Origin: Shinella pollutisoli
GTDB taxonomy: Bacteria > Pseudomonadota > Alphaproteobacteria > Rhizobiales > Rhizobiaceae
Length of the DNA: 64,000 bases
Assembly: GCF_024609765.1 (NCBI RefSeq)
Contig: NZ_JANFDG010000003.1
Coordinates: 212,112 to 276,111 of the forward strand
Direction: 5' to 3'
Shown: positions 26,645-36,177 of the stretch, piece after piece
Layout: each line of letters opens with the position of its first letter
How positions within the stretch are numbered: position 1 is the first letter of the stretch
The notes under the pieces: model-generated
Seen by the model: the letters and a program-made list of their open reading frames with translations, nothing else
Told to the model about the DNA's origin: nothing
Database searches by the model: none
Program-made: the position numbers and the translations under genes

Positions 26645-28126
26645 ATGCTGTCCGCTCGCGACATTTCCAAGAGTTTCGGCGCCTCGCAGGCGCTGTCGGG
26701 CGTCTCGGCCGATTTCCGCCGCGGCGAGGTGGTCTCGCTCGTCGGCGAGAACGGCGCCGGCAAGTCGACCCTGCTGAAGGCGCTCGCCGCCGTCTTTCCC
26801 TGGGACACGGGGACCGTCACGCTGGAGGGCGCGCCCTATGCGCCGAAAAGCCTCGCCGAGGCGGAGGCCCAGGGCGTGGCGCTGGTGTTCCAGGAGCTCA
26901 ACGTCAACCGCTCGCTGACCATCGCCGAGAACGTGATGCTCGGGCGGCTGCGCCGCTACCGCCGGCTCGGCCTCGTCGACTGGAAGCAGCTGAAGGCGGA
27001 GGCGCAGGCGATCCTCGACCGGCTGGACTCCGGCATTTCCGTTTCCGCCGACATCGACAGCCTCGACCTCGGCCAGCTGAAGACCGTCGAGGTGGCGCGT
27101 GCGCTCGCCTCGAAGCCGCGCTTCGTCTTCTTCGACGAATCGACGGCCTTCCTCAACAACCGCGAGGCGCACCGGCTTCTCGCCGTCATCCGCAACCTGC
27201 GCGACCAGGACCACGGCGTCGCCTTCGTCTCGCATCACCTCAACGAGGTCTTCGAGATTTCCGACCGGCTGGTGGTGCTGAAGGACGGCGCGCTCGTCGA
27301 CAGCTTCGAGGCCGCCGGCATGAGCGAGGGGCGGCTGCACGAGCTGATGGTCGGGCGCGAGTTCGACGGCGGCATCTTCCCGGCCGCGACCCCCGCACGG
27401 GAAGAGGCCCGCATCGAGCTCTCCTTCGAGGACGTCGTCACGCGCTCCGGCCTCGGCCCGGTCTCGCTCGACGTGCCGGCCGGCCGGATCGTCGGCATCG
27501 GCGGCCTCAAGGGCTCCGGCGGCGACGCCATGCTGCAGGCGGTCATGGGCGCCGAGCCGGTGCTTTCCGGCCGGATGACCTTCGACGGCAAGCCGTTCCG
27601 CCCGGGCGACCCGCGCGACGCCTGGCGCCAGGGCATCGCCTACGTGCCGGGCGACCGCACCGGCGAGGGGCTGATCCCGGAATTCGCGATCGAGGAGAAC
27701 CTGACGATGGCGGCGCGCCCGAGGACGGCGGGCGGCTTCGTCGACCGGCCGGCGGGGCGCCGGGTGGCCGACGAGATGATCGCCCGGCTGCGCATCAAGG
27801 CCGCAGGCCGCGACGCGGCGACGTCGTCGCTCTCCGGCGGCAACATGCAGAAGGTCGTGCTCGGCAAGTGCCTGGCGACCGGGCCGCGGATGCTCCTGCT
27901 CAACAATCCCACGCGCGGCGTCGACGTCGGCGCCAAGGCCGAGATCTACCGGCTGATGCGGCAGCTCGCCGACGAGGGCATGACGATCCTCATGGTGACG
28001 GAGGACCTCGCCGAGCTGATCGGCGTGGCGGACCAGATCATTGTTACGCGCCGGGGCGCGATCTCGCATCGCTTCGCGCCGGGCGCAAGGCCCTCGGAGG
28101 AGGAGGTGGTAAGGTGGATGATGTAG
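26645..28126 (+). CDS. Sugar ABC transporter ATP-binding protein (RbsA-like)
   Basis: Twin-cassette ATPase of 493 residues that powers the sugar importer. The first cassette has Walker A GENGAGKSTLL (residues 34-44), a degenerate signature LDLGQLKTVEVARAL, and VFFDEST. The second has an altered P-loop, GLKGSGGDAML, as usual for RbsA-type proteins, but an intact signature SLSGGNMQKVVLGK and LLNNPTRGVDVGAK. It is preceded by the hairpin after the binding-protein gene and overlaps the permease start by 13 bases. Confidence 0.93.
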   Translation: MLSARDISKSFGASQALSGVSADFRRGEVVSLVGENGAGKSTLLKALAAVFPWDTGTVTLEGAPYAPKSLAEAEAQGVALVFQELNVNRSLTIAENVMLGRLRRYRRLGLVDWKQLKAEAQAILDRLDSGISVSADIDSLDLGQLKTVEVARALASKPRFVFFDESTAFLNNREAHRLLAVIRNLRDQDHGVAFVSHHLNEVFEISDRLVVLKDGALVDSFEAAGMSEGRLHELMVGREFDGGIFPAATPAREEARIELSFEDVVTRSGLGPVSLDVPAGRIVGIGGLKGSGGDAMLQAVMGAEPVLSGRMTFDGKPFRPGDPRDAWRQGIAYVPGDRTGEGLIPEFAIEENLTMAARPRTAGGFVDRPAGRRVADEMIARLRIKAAGRDAATSSLSGGNMQKVVLGKCLATGPRMLLLNNPTRGVDVGAKAEIYRLMRQLADEGMTILMVTEDLAELIGVADQIIVTRRGAISHRFAPGARPSEEEVVRWMM

Positions 28127-29097
28127 CGAAATCCGCGGCGGTCGCGACGCCGCCGGCGAAGCTTGCGGGCGGGCGCGGCATCCGGGACCTGTTTCCCGTG
28201 TTGCTGCTGGCCGTGCTCTGCGTCGTCTTCGCCCTCCTGTCCGACCGCTTCCTCACCGTCAACAACGGCCTGATCGTGCTGCAGCAGAGCACGGTGCTGC
28301 TGGTGGCGGCGCTGGCGATGACCTTCGTCATCGTCAACGGCTCGATCGACCTGTCGGTCGGCTCGATCGTCGCGCTGAGCGCGCTTGCCGCGGCCGCCGC
28401 GTCGAGCCAGATGGGCGCCTTCGCCGTCATGCCGGCGGTCCTCGTCGGCTTCGCCTGCGGCCTCGTCAACGGCGTGCTCTTCGCCTACGGCAAGATCCCG
28501 TCCTTCATCGTCACGCTCGGAACGCTGGTGATCTACCGCGGCGTCGTGCTGCTCTACACGCGCGGCGCGCCCGTCTCGATTTCCGATCCCGGCTTCCTGC
28601 AGGTCTATGCGTCGCGCAGCTTCGGCATCCCCCATTCCGTGCTGATCGCGCTCGCCGCGCTCCTCGTCGTGGCGGTCGTCTTCAACCACACCGTCTTCGG
28701 CCGCGAGGTGCGCGCCGTCGGCGGCGGCGAGCGGGTGGCGCTTCTGAGCGGCATTCCCGTCAACCGGGTGAAGCTCGGCGTCTTCGTGCTGTGCGGCACG
28801 CTCTGCGGGCTTGCCGGCCTGCTGCAGGCCGCGCGCACCATGGCGGCGACGGCGCAGCTCGCCCAGGGGCTGGAGCTCGACGTGATCGCGGCCGTGGTCG
28901 TCGGCGGCACGCCGCTCACCGGTGGCATCGGCCGCATCCGCGGCACGGTGCTCGGCGTGATGATCATCGCGATCCTCTCCAACGGCATGAACATGATCGG
29001 CATGGACCCCTATCTGCAGAACATCATCAAGGGCGCCGTGCTGATCGCCGCCGTCTTCCTGACGATCGACCGGTCGAAAATCCTGATAATCAAGTGA
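28114..29097 (+). CDS. Sugar ABC transporter permease (RbsC-like)
   Basis: Inner-membrane permease of 327 residues with about eight to ten hydrophobic segments. It shows the RbsC pattern TFVIVNGSIDLSVGSIVALS, GLVNGVLFAYGKIPSFIVTL and GGTPLTGGIGRIRGTVLG. The GTG at 28114 overlaps the ATPase stop and is preceded by repeated GGAGG, so tight coupling is likely. It completes a one-permease importer expected to work as a homodimer. PdxA2 begins 8 bases after its stop. Confidence 0.92.
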   Translation: MDDVAKSAAVATPPAKLAGGRGIRDLFPVLLLAVLCVVFALLSDRFLTVNNGLIVLQQSTVLLVAALAMTFVIVNGSIDLSVGSIVALSALAAAAASSQMGAFAVMPAVLVGFACGLVNGVLFAYGKIPSFIVTLGTLVIYRGVVLLYTRGAPVSISDPGFLQVYASRSFGIPHSVLIALAALLVVAVVFNHTVFGREVRAVGGGERVALLSGIPVNRVKLGVFVLCGTLCGLAGLLQAARTMAATAQLAQGLELDVIAAVVVGGTPLTGGIGRIRGTVLGVMIIAILSNGMNMIGMDPYLQNIIKGAVLIAAVFLTIDRSKILIIK

Positions 29098-29105
29098 GAG
29101 ACACA

Positions 29106-30149
29106 ATGGAGAGAAGAACCATAGCCATCACCGTCGGCGATCCGGCCGGGATCGGGCCGGAGATCTCCATCAAGGCGCTCGCCGCCTTCGCCGACCGGCT
29201 GGCGGAGGGCGACCTGCGGCTGCTTCTGGTGGGCGACGTCGGCACGCTGCAGGAGACGGCCCGGCGGCTGGGCATGGCCGCGCCGCCCGCCATCACCGTC
29301 GACGAGATCGCCAAGGCGCCGCCGGCGGCGATCCTGCCGACGACCCCCCTCGCCCGGCCCGTCGAGATAGGCCAGGTCAGCGCCGAGGGCGGCCAGCAGG
29401 CCTACGAGGCGGTGCGCATCGCCGTCGAGCAGGCGCTCGCCGGCACCGTCACGGCGATCGTCACGGCCCCGCTCAGCAAGGAGGCGCTGCATCTTGCCGG
29501 CCACGACTATGCCGGTCACACCGAGCTTCTCGCCGATCTCACCGGCGTGCGCGACAGCGTGATGATGCTGGCGCACGAGAATTTCCGCGTCACCCACGTC
29601 TCCACCCACTGCGCGCTGGAGGAGGTGCCGAAGAAGGCGACGCCGCAGCGCATCGGCCGGGTGGTCGATCTCACGCACCGCACGCTGAAGAGCCTCGGCA
29701 TCGCTGAGCCGCGCATCGCGATCGCCGCCCTCAATCCCCATGCCGGGGAGGGCGGCATCTTCGGCCGGCACGACATCGACGTCACCGCGCCGCTGGTGGA
29801 GGCCTATCGTGCACGCGGCTTCCGGCTGGACGGCCCGGTGCCGGGCGACACCGTCTTCGTCAAGCTGCGCGCCGGCCAGTACGACGCCGTCGTCGCCATG
29901 TATCACGACCAGGGGCATATTCCGGTGAAGCTGCTCGGCTTCGGTGTCGACACGGCGACCGGCGAGTGGACGGCGCTCAGCGGCGTCAACGTCACGCTCG
30001 GCCTGCCGGTCATCCGCACCTCGGTCGACCACGGCACGGCCTTCGACATCGCCGGCACCGGCAAGGCGCAGGCGAGCAGCCTGCTGGAGGCGATCGACTA
30101 TGCGCTCGATCTGGCGCGGCCCGCCGCCATGCGCGACGCCGTCGCGTGA
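29106..30149 (+). CDS. pdxA2: PdxA2-type 4-phospho-tetronate dehydrogenase
   Basis: NAD-dependent, metal-dependent oxidative decarboxylase of the PdxA family, 347 residues. It has TVGDPAGIGPEI, VTAPLSKEALHLAGHDYAGH and ALNPHAGEGGIFG. The stretch MYHDQGHIPVKLLGFG followed by VNVTLGLPVIRTSVDHGTAF is the form I associate with catabolic PdxA2 rather than the pyridoxine enzyme. With a DUF1537 kinase, PdxA2 turns phosphorylated threonate or erythronate into dihydroxyacetone phosphate and CO2. It is embedded in the transporter operon, which supports the catabolic reading. Confidence 0.85.
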   Translation: MERRTIAITVGDPAGIGPEISIKALAAFADRLAEGDLRLLLVGDVGTLQETARRLGMAAPPAITVDEIAKAPPAAILPTTPLARPVEIGQVSAEGGQQAYEAVRIAVEQALAGTVTAIVTAPLSKEALHLAGHDYAGHTELLADLTGVRDSVMMLAHENFRVTHVSTHCALEEVPKKATPQRIGRVVDLTHRTLKSLGIAEPRIAIAALNPHAGEGGIFGRHDIDVTAPLVEAYRARGFRLDGPVPGDTVFVKLRAGQYDAVVAMYHDQGHIPVKLLGFGVDTATGEWTALSGVNVTLGLPVIRTSVDHGTAFDIAGTGKAQASSLLEAIDYALDLARPAAMRDAVA

Positions 30150-30177
30150 CCGCAACATCTTCAGGGAGAGAAACGCA

Positions 30178-31659
30178 ATGAGCAACAGTCAGAACGCGAT
30201 GCTGGTCGACGGACGCCGGGTCGAGGGGCGCGGCGGTTCGCGCGAGGTGTTCAACCCGACGAACGGCACGGTGCTCGCCGTCGTCGCCGATGCGAGCCGC
30301 GAGCAGGCGCACGAGGCGCTGGCCGCCGCCCGCAGGGCCCAGCCCGCCTGGGCGGCGCTCGCCCCGCTCGAACGGGCCGCGATCATGCAGCGCATCGCCG
30401 CGCTGATCACCGAGAACGCCGAGGAGCTCGCCCGCATCGTCGTGCAGGAGCAGGGCAAGCCGATCCTCGAGGCGCGCGGCGAGATCGGCGGCGCGGCCGG
30501 CTTCTTCTCCTACTACGCGGAATTCGCCCGCCGCATCCAGGGCGAGATCCTGCCCTCGGACGCGCGCGGCGAGCAGATCTGGATCCAGCGCGTGCCCGTC
30601 GGCGTCGTCGCGGCGATCATCCCGTGGAACTATCCGGCCGCCCTCGTCAGCCGCAAGGTCGCCCCGTCGATGATCGCCGGCAACACGATCGTGCTGAAGC
30701 CGCACGAGGAGACGCCGCTCTCCGCGCTCTACATGGCGCGCCTGTTCGAGAAGGCCGGCGTGCCGGCCGGCGTCGTCAACATCGTGACGGGCAGCGGTGC
30801 GGAGATCGGCGAGGCGCTGACCTCCCATCCGGACGTGAACCTCATCACCATGACCGGCAGCGTGCCGACCGGCAAGCGCATCATGGCGACGGCGTCCGCC
30901 AATCTCGTGCCGGTCTCGCTGGAGCTCGGCGGCAAGGCGCCCTTCATCGTCATGGACGACGCCGACATAGACCTCGCCGTCCGCTCCGCCGTCACCTCGC
31001 GCTACATGAACTGCGGCCAGGTCTGCATCTGCAACGAGCGCACGCTGGTGCACGCGCGCGTCTATGACCGGTTCGTGGAGACGTTCGTCGCGGCGAGCCG
31101 CTCGCTGCGGCTCGGCGACCCGCTGTCGGAACAGACGGACCTCGGCCCGAAGGTTTCCGCCCGCGAGCTGGAGAAGGTCGAGCGCATCGTCGAGGCGGCG
31201 ATCGGCGCGGGTGCGGAGGCCGTGCTCAAGGGCGGCCGCCCGGACACGCCGCCGGTGGCGGGCGGCTACTGGATGACGCCGACCGTGCTGACCGGCGTCG
31301 AACCGGCGATGCCGATCATGCAGGACGAGATCTTCGGGCCGGTCGTGCCGATCATGAAGGTCGCGGATTTCGACGAGGCGCTCGCCATCGCCAACGACAG
31401 CCGCTACGGCCTGTCGGCCTATCTGTTCACGAACGACTTCTCGAAGATCATGCGCGCCGTCAACGACGTGAACTTCGGCGAGGTCTACATCAACCGTGTC
31501 GGTCCGGAATCGCTGCAGGGCTTCCACAACGGCTACCGCAACAGCGGGCTCGGCGGCGACGACGGCGTCCACGGGCTGGAGGCCTTCCTGCGCAAGAAGA
31601 CCGTCTACGCCAACTATTCCGGGACATCGCCGGTCGGCCTCATGCCCTACGGCGGGTAG
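30178..31659 (+). CDS. NAD-dependent aldehyde dehydrogenase (AldA-like)
   Basis: Aldehyde dehydrogenase of 493 residues, closest in appearance to lactaldehyde/glycolaldehyde dehydrogenase AldA. It has the cofactor motif IIPWNYPAALVSRKVAP, the general base in LELGGKAPFIVMDDAD (about residue 249), and the catalytic cysteine in MNCGQVCICNERTLVH (about residue 283). It ends the module A operon with ggagag upstream. A role in oxidising a four-carbon or smaller hydroxyaldehyde to the acid that the kinase uses is plausible. A hairpin follows the stop. Confidence 0.9.
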   Translation: MSNSQNAMLVDGRRVEGRGGSREVFNPTNGTVLAVVADASREQAHEALAAARRAQPAWAALAPLERAAIMQRIAALITENAEELARIVVQEQGKPILEARGEIGGAAGFFSYYAEFARRIQGEILPSDARGEQIWIQRVPVGVVAAIIPWNYPAALVSRKVAPSMIAGNTIVLKPHEETPLSALYMARLFEKAGVPAGVVNIVTGSGAEIGEALTSHPDVNLITMTGSVPTGKRIMATASANLVPVSLELGGKAPFIVMDDADIDLAVRSAVTSRYMNCGQVCICNERTLVHARVYDRFVETFVAASRSLRLGDPLSEQTDLGPKVSARELEKVERIVEAAIGAGAEAVLKGGRPDTPPVAGGYWMTPTVLTGVEPAMPIMQDEIFGPVVPIMKVADFDEALAIANDSRYGLSAYLFTNDFSKIMRAVNDVNFGEVYINRVGPESLQGFHNGYRNSGLGGDDGVHGLEAFLRKKTVYANYSGTSPVGLMPYGG

Positions 31660-31673
31660 CCTCGCGACACGGG

Positions 31674-31698
31674 CCCGGGGCGGCCGATGCGCCCCGGG
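31674..31698 (+). terminator. Hairpin closing the module A operon
   Basis: CCCGGGGCG (31674-31682) pairs perfectly with CGCCCCGGG (31690-31698) over a 7-nt loop, 15 bases after the dehydrogenase stop. No T tract follows, so termination strength is uncertain. It also lies between convergent genes. Confidence 0.5.
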
Positions 31699-31745
31699 GT
31701 CCGCTCGTTGCGGGACGCCCGTTTTCCGGACAGCGGACCGCGCAT

Positions 31746-32654
31746 TCAAATCGAGACGTCGGAGACGTCGGTCGCGTGCAGGAATTCACTCCGGCAGGAG
31801 TGATACAGATGCTGGACCGCCGGGTTGTCCTGGAGAAAGCTCGCCATTCCGAAATAGACCTGCACGGGCGGCAATCCGGACAGCGCCAGCCTGGAGACCT
31901 GCGTGTCCCTGCTGCCCACGCTCCACGCCGGGAGAATGCCGAAGCCGAAACCGTCCTCTATGCATCGCTTGACGCTGGTGCTGCTCGAAACCGAGATGAG
32001 CGGAGCGATATCCAGTCCCCTGAGCTTGAGGACGTCGAGCGCGATATTGCGCAGGGTCTGGCCGGGCTCGTGCGTGATGAACGGCCGCCCCCTCAACCAC
32101 TCGACGACGCCGTCCTGGGGCGGCGCCGGTCCCCAGGCCGCGGGATAGACGAGGCTCAGCTCGTAGGTGCCCAGAAGCCGCTGGGTGAGGATCGGATCGC
32201 CGAAATAGCGCTCCGAAATGAGCACGTCGACGTCGCCGTTCCGCACGAGATCGGAGAGGGCTGTGTCGCGCTCGTAGAAGGCGAGCTCATGGTCCGGGTA
32301 GCGCGTGCGGAACTGCGCGATGATGCGGGGGAACACGTGCAGGAAGAAGCCCTGCGGCACGCCGATGCGGATGATCGCACGCTGCGTGTCGATCAGGGTC
32401 TTGATCCGCTCGAGCATGACGTCGAGCTCGGGATTGAGGATGTTGTAGAGGATGGTCCCCTTCGGGGTGAGGGAAATCCGTTTCGCCCCCTGTTCCGAGA
32501 CGATGAGCTTTCCGTCGAGGATCTGCTCGAGCCTGCGGATGTGGTTTGCCACCGACTGGTAGCTCAGGTTCAGCTCGCGCGATGCCGCGGAGAAGGACCC
32601 GTGCTTTGCCAGATGATAGAACGTCTGAACCAGTGTCAGGCTTGGCTTGGCCAT
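31746..32654 (-). CDS. LysR-family transcriptional regulator
   Basis: Regulator of 302 residues with an N-terminal winged helix (LVQTFYHLAKHGSFSAASRE, then LNLSYQSVANHIRRLEQIL) and a periplasmic-binding-like effector domain (IIRIGVPQGFFLHVFPRII and GDVDVLISERYFGDP). It reads away from the thiamine-diphosphate enzyme gene across a 207-base gap, the classic LysR layout, so it probably controls module B. The helix-turn-helix is somewhat unusual in having SYQSVANHIRRLE in place of the common TQPAVSRQIRRLE. The co-inducer is unknown. Confidence 0.9.
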   Translation of the reverse strand: MAKPSLTLVQTFYHLAKHGSFSAASRELNLSYQSVANHIRRLEQILDGKLIVSEQGAKRISLTPKGTILYNILNPELDVMLERIKTLIDTQRAIIRIGVPQGFFLHVFPRIIAQFRTRYPDHELAFYERDTALSDLVRNGDVDVLISERYFGDPILTQRLLGTYELSLVYPAAWGPAPPQDGVVEWLRGRPFITHEPGQTLRNIALDVLKLRGLDIAPLISVSSSTSVKRCIEDGFGFGILPAWSVGSRDTQVSRLALSGLPPVQVYFGMASFLQDNPAVQHLYHSCRSEFLHATDVSDVSI

Positions 32655-32800
32655 TTTGCTCCCGCACCCCGATGCCGCCGTGTCCGGACGAGATGACGGC
32701 CCTTCCTCGAAAGGCAAGGCGCAGGGCAGACCGCCGATCCGCTCGCCGCGACGCCGACTACAAAATTCCGCAAAAGGCTGTTCGAATTTCTTGTATCGAC

Positions 32801-32815
32801 ACGCCCTCAAGGCGT
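32801..32815. promoter_or_regulatory. Candidate LysR operator dyad
   Basis: ACGCC-N5-GGCGT forms a 15-base interrupted dyad in the divergent region, 47 bases before the thiamine-diphosphate enzyme ATG. LysR proteins often bind such short dyads, though the T-N11-A form is not matched exactly. Weak evidence. Confidence 0.3.
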
Positions 32816-32861
32816 ATGACAGGTTTGACCCTACTGTGCAATCGCGAACAAGGGTCACGAA

Positions 32862-34607
32862 ATGAACGGCGCGACAGCCCTCGTGAAAATGCTTTCCGGC
32901 TATGGCGTCGAGGTGATCTTCGGCGTGCCCGGCGATACGAACGTGGCCCTCTACGGCGCGCTCAAATCCGTCGACGGGGCGCCCCGCCACATCCTGTGCC
33001 GGGACGAGCGTTCCGCGCTTTTCATGGCCGATTGCTATGCCCGCGTTTCCGGCCGGCCCGCCGTTGCGGAGGTGCCGAGCGGCGCCGGTGCCATGTATGC
33101 GCTGCCCGGCGTCGCGGAGGCCAACAAGTCCTCCGTGCCGGTGATCCTCCTGGTCAACGACATCCCCCGGGCCGGCGTCGGCAGGGGCACCTTGACGGAA
33201 CTGCCGATCGCGGAGCTCTTCCGCCCCGTCGCCAAGCATGTCGAGACGCTTCCCTCCGTCGCGAAGCTGCCCGAGATCGTCCGCCGCGCCTTCCGCACCG
33301 CCACGGCGGGCCGCCCGGGAGCGACGGTGCTGGCCCTGCCCGAGGACATCCTCTACGAGGCGATGCCCGAAGCCGGCGTCTCCCTGCATGTCGAGCAGCA
33401 GTGCCGCGTCGCCCCCTCCTATCGCGTCCAGCCGCAGCCCGACGCCATCGCGGACGGCGTGGCGGCGCTGCTTGCCGCCCGCAGGCCGCTGATCGTTGCC
33501 GGCGGCGGCGTGAACCGCTCCGGCGCGTCCGCCGCGCTGACGTCGCTTGCCGAGCGCATGGACGTGCCGGTCGTCACGACCATCACCGGCCAGGGCGCGA
33601 TGCGCGACGACCATCGCCTCAGCATCGGGATCATCGGCGACAACGGCTTCCACCCGCATGCCCTGTGGGCGCTGGAGAATGCCGATCTCATCGTCTATGT
33701 CGGCTGCCGCATGGGATCCGTCGCCACGATGAACTGGCAGCGCCCCGCGCAGGAGGCCGCCTGCCGGATCGTGCAGATCGATCTCGATCCCGAGGTCATC
33801 GCCAACACCTACCAGGTCGACCTGCCCATCTTCGGCGACGCCCGCGCGGTGCTCGAGGCCCTGTCCGACGCGATCGATCCCTCGCACCGGCCGGCCGCGA
33901 CCGGCTGGGTCGGCGAGATCAACGCCCGCCGCAGGGCCTTCTGGGAGCAGGCCGCGCCGAGCCTGCGCCAGGAGACCGTGCCGATCCGGCCGGAATACGT
34001 GATCGAGAGCCTCAACCGGCACCTGCCCATGCCCTGCAACGTCATCTCCGACGCCGGCACGCCGACCCCCTATTCCACGCGCTTCCTGAAGCTCAGGGAC
34101 GACCAGTCGCGCCTCGTCATCCCCCGGTTCTTCGGCGGGCTGGGCTACGCGATACCCGCGGTGATCGGGGCCTATTACGCCGCGCCGGAAATCCGGCCGG
34201 TCGGCCTCTTCGGCGACGGATCGCTCGGGATGTCGGCCGGCGAGCTGGAGACCCTGTCGCGGCTGAACATTCCCGCGGTGCTGATCCATTTCAACAATGC
34301 CTGCTTCGGCTGGATCAAGGCGCTGCAGCGGGTGAGCGACGCGGATCGGACGAACGACGGCACGTTCGCCGTCGACTTCAACGCCTACAGCATGGACAAG
34401 CTCGCGGCGGTCTACGGCATCCGCTCCTTCCGGGTCGAAACGCCGGAAGAGCTGGAAACGGCCGTCCGCGAGGCCTTCGGCCACGACGGCCCGTGCTTCA
34501 TCGACGTCGTCGTCGAATCCATCGCGAACCGGCTTCCGCCGGTCTATTCGTGGCTGCAGAAAACGGGCGTCGACCCCACCGCGCTGGACGAAATGATCAC
34601 GGCATAG
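32862..34607 (+). CDS. Thiamine-diphosphate-dependent enzyme (acetolactate-synthase-like)
   Basis: A 581-residue enzyme of the decarboxylase and carboligase superfamily. The N-terminal pyrimidine-binding domain has VEVIFGVPGDTNVALYGAL and the activating glutamate in CRDERSALFMADCYARVSG (about residue 49). The C-terminal diphosphate domain has GDGSLGM (about residue 450) leading to HFNNACFGW, the metal-binding motif. It could be a 2-oxo-acid decarboxylase or a carboligase. In a module with a D-amino-acid-dehydrogenase-like protein a 2-oxo-acid decarboxylase would make sense, but this is inference. Confidence 0.82.
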   Translation: MNGATALVKMLSGYGVEVIFGVPGDTNVALYGALKSVDGAPRHILCRDERSALFMADCYARVSGRPAVAEVPSGAGAMYALPGVAEANKSSVPVILLVNDIPRAGVGRGTLTELPIAELFRPVAKHVETLPSVAKLPEIVRRAFRTATAGRPGATVLALPEDILYEAMPEAGVSLHVEQQCRVAPSYRVQPQPDAIADGVAALLAARRPLIVAGGGVNRSGASAALTSLAERMDVPVVTTITGQGAMRDDHRLSIGIIGDNGFHPHALWALENADLIVYVGCRMGSVATMNWQRPAQEAACRIVQIDLDPEVIANTYQVDLPIFGDARAVLEALSDAIDPSHRPAATGWVGEINARRRAFWEQAAPSLRQETVPIRPEYVIESLNRHLPMPCNVISDAGTPTPYSTRFLKLRDDQSRLVIPRFFGGLGYAIPAVIGAYYAAPEIRPVGLFGDGSLGMSAGELETLSRLNIPAVLIHFNNACFGWIKALQRVSDADRTNDGTFAVDFNAYSMDKLAAVYGIRSFRVETPEELETAVREAFGHDGPCFIDVVVESIANRLPPVYSWLQKTGVDPTALDEMITA

Positions 34608-34633
34608 GCGGCGCAGGAGCGGATCGGTCAATC

Positions 34634-35296
34634 ATGTATGCTTGGGATTTCCAGTTCCTCTGGAACTATCGATATCTGTTTGCCGAAGGGATGGGCGTCA
34701 CGATCGGGTTCACGATCGCCGTCGTCATCCTCGGGATCGTCGTCGGCCTGATCACCGGGCTGATGATGCTGTCCCGCTTCCGGCTGCTGCGCTTCGTCGC
34801 GGCGGCCTATGTGGAGCTCTTCCGCTGCACGCCGCTGCTGGTCCAGCTGATCTGGTTCTACTATGCACTGCCGATCCTCTCGGGGATCCAGCTGTCCGGC
34901 GTCTCCGCCGGATTGATCGCGCTCTCCCTCTACGGCGGGGCCTTCTACGCCGAGATCATCCGCGGCGGGGTCGTGTCCATCGATGTCGGCCAGAGCGAGG
35001 CGGGCATGGCCCTCGGCATGACGCCCTACCAGATCATGAAGAAGATCGTCCTCCCGCAGGCGCTGAAACGCATGGCGCCGCCGATGCTGAACCAGTCGAT
35101 CATCCAGCTCAAGAACACGTCCCTGATCTCGATCATCGCCGTTCCGGACTTGCTCTATCAGGGGCAGATCATCGCTCATGACAGCTACAAGCCGCTGGAA
35201 GTCTACACCGCCATCGCCCTTGCCTATCTCGCGATCCTGTTCCCGCTGACGGCACTGGCGCGCTACGGCGAAAAGAAGCTCTCGACCCGGGATTGA
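34634..35296 (+). CDS. Polar amino acid ABC transporter permease
   Basis: Permease of 220 residues, HisM/GlnP type, with about five membrane spans (VTIGFTIAVVILGIVVGLIT and onward). It has YVELFRCTPLLVQLIWFYYA near residue 60 and the ATPase contact EAGMALGMTPYQIMKKIVLP. Only one permease gene is present, so a homodimer is expected. It starts 26 bases after the thiamine-diphosphate enzyme and three bases before the ATPase. Confidence 0.93.
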   Translation: MYAWDFQFLWNYRYLFAEGMGVTIGFTIAVVILGIVVGLITGLMMLSRFRLLRFVAAAYVELFRCTPLLVQLIWFYYALPILSGIQLSGVSAGLIALSLYGGAFYAEIIRGGVVSIDVGQSEAGMALGMTPYQIMKKIVLPQALKRMAPPMLNQSIIQLKNTSLISIIAVPDLLYQGQIIAHDSYKPLEVYTAIALAYLAILFPLTALARYGEKKLSTRD

Positions 35297-35299
35297 GCC

Positions 35300-36073
35300 A
35301 TGGCCATTGAACCGAAGATCGAAGTCAGCGGCCTGCGCAAGAGTTTCGGCCCCCTGCATGTCCTGCGGGACATCAACCTCACCGTCGAGCCCGGCGGCGT
35401 GGTCGCGCTGATCGGCCCGTCGGGGTCGGGAAAGTCGACCCTGCTGCGCTGCCTCAACCTGCTCGTCACCCCCGACCGGGGAAGCATCCGCATCGGGGAG
35501 AACCGCTTCTCCTTCGGTCCCGGCACCTCGCCCCTCTCCAAGTACAAGCTCGCGGGGTTCCGCGCCAATACGGGCATGGTCTTCCAGCATTTCAACCTGT
35601 TTCCCCATCTGAGCGTCATCGGCAACATCACCGAGGCCCCGATGACCGTGCGCCGGATGCCGAAGGCCCAGGCCGAGGCGCTCGCCATGGAACTTTTGAC
35701 CAAGGTGGGCCTGCCCGACAAGGCGCGCGACTTTCCGAGCCGGCTTTCCGGCGGCCAGAAGCAGCGCGTCGCCATCGCCCGCGCCCTCGCCATGCAGCCG
35801 GAAGTCATGCTCTTCGACGAGGCGACCTCCGCATTGGACCCCGAGCTCGTCGGCGAAGTGCTGGCGGTGATGCGTTCACTGGCGCATGACGGCATGACCA
35901 TGGTCATCGTCACCCACGAAATGGCCTTCGCCCGGGAGGTCGCGGACAAGGTGATCTTCATGCGCGACGGCGTGATCGTCGAGGAAGGGCCTGCCAATCT
36001 CGTCATAGACGAGCCGCAGAACCCCGCCACCCGCGCCTTCCTGGCCCATTTCCATCGCAAGGACAGCGCGTAG
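35300..36073 (+). CDS. Polar amino acid ABC transporter ATP-binding protein
   Basis: GlnQ-type ATPase of 257 residues. Walker A is [11 protein letters not shown] (39-49), the signature is [16 protein letters not shown], Walker B is [14 protein letters not shown], and the switch histidine is in [15 protein letters not shown]. The region after Walker A is slightly longer than in GlnQ ([19 protein letters not shown]). It serves the permease just upstream and the binding protein 104 bases downstream. Confidence 0.95.
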   Translation: MAIEPKIEVSGLRKSFGPLHVLRDINLTVEPGGVVALIGPSGSGKSTLLRCLNLLVTPDRGSIRIGENRFSFGPGTSPLSKYKLAGFRANTGMVFQHFNLFPHLSVIGNITEAPMTVRRMPKAQAEALAMELLTKVGLPDKARDFPSRLSGGQKQRVAIARALAMQPEVMLFDEATSALDPELVGEVLAVMRSLAHDGMTMVIVTHEMAFAREVADKVIFMRDGVIVEEGPANLVIDEPQNPATRAFLAHFHRKDSA

Positions 36074-36177
36074 GCGCAGACAGAATGCAGGGCGGGCGCC
36101 GCCAACGACGGACATCGCCTGCATGCGGCCAGCGGCCGCCAACCGTAAGAAGCTGAAGAGTGGGAGCAAGTGGAACA

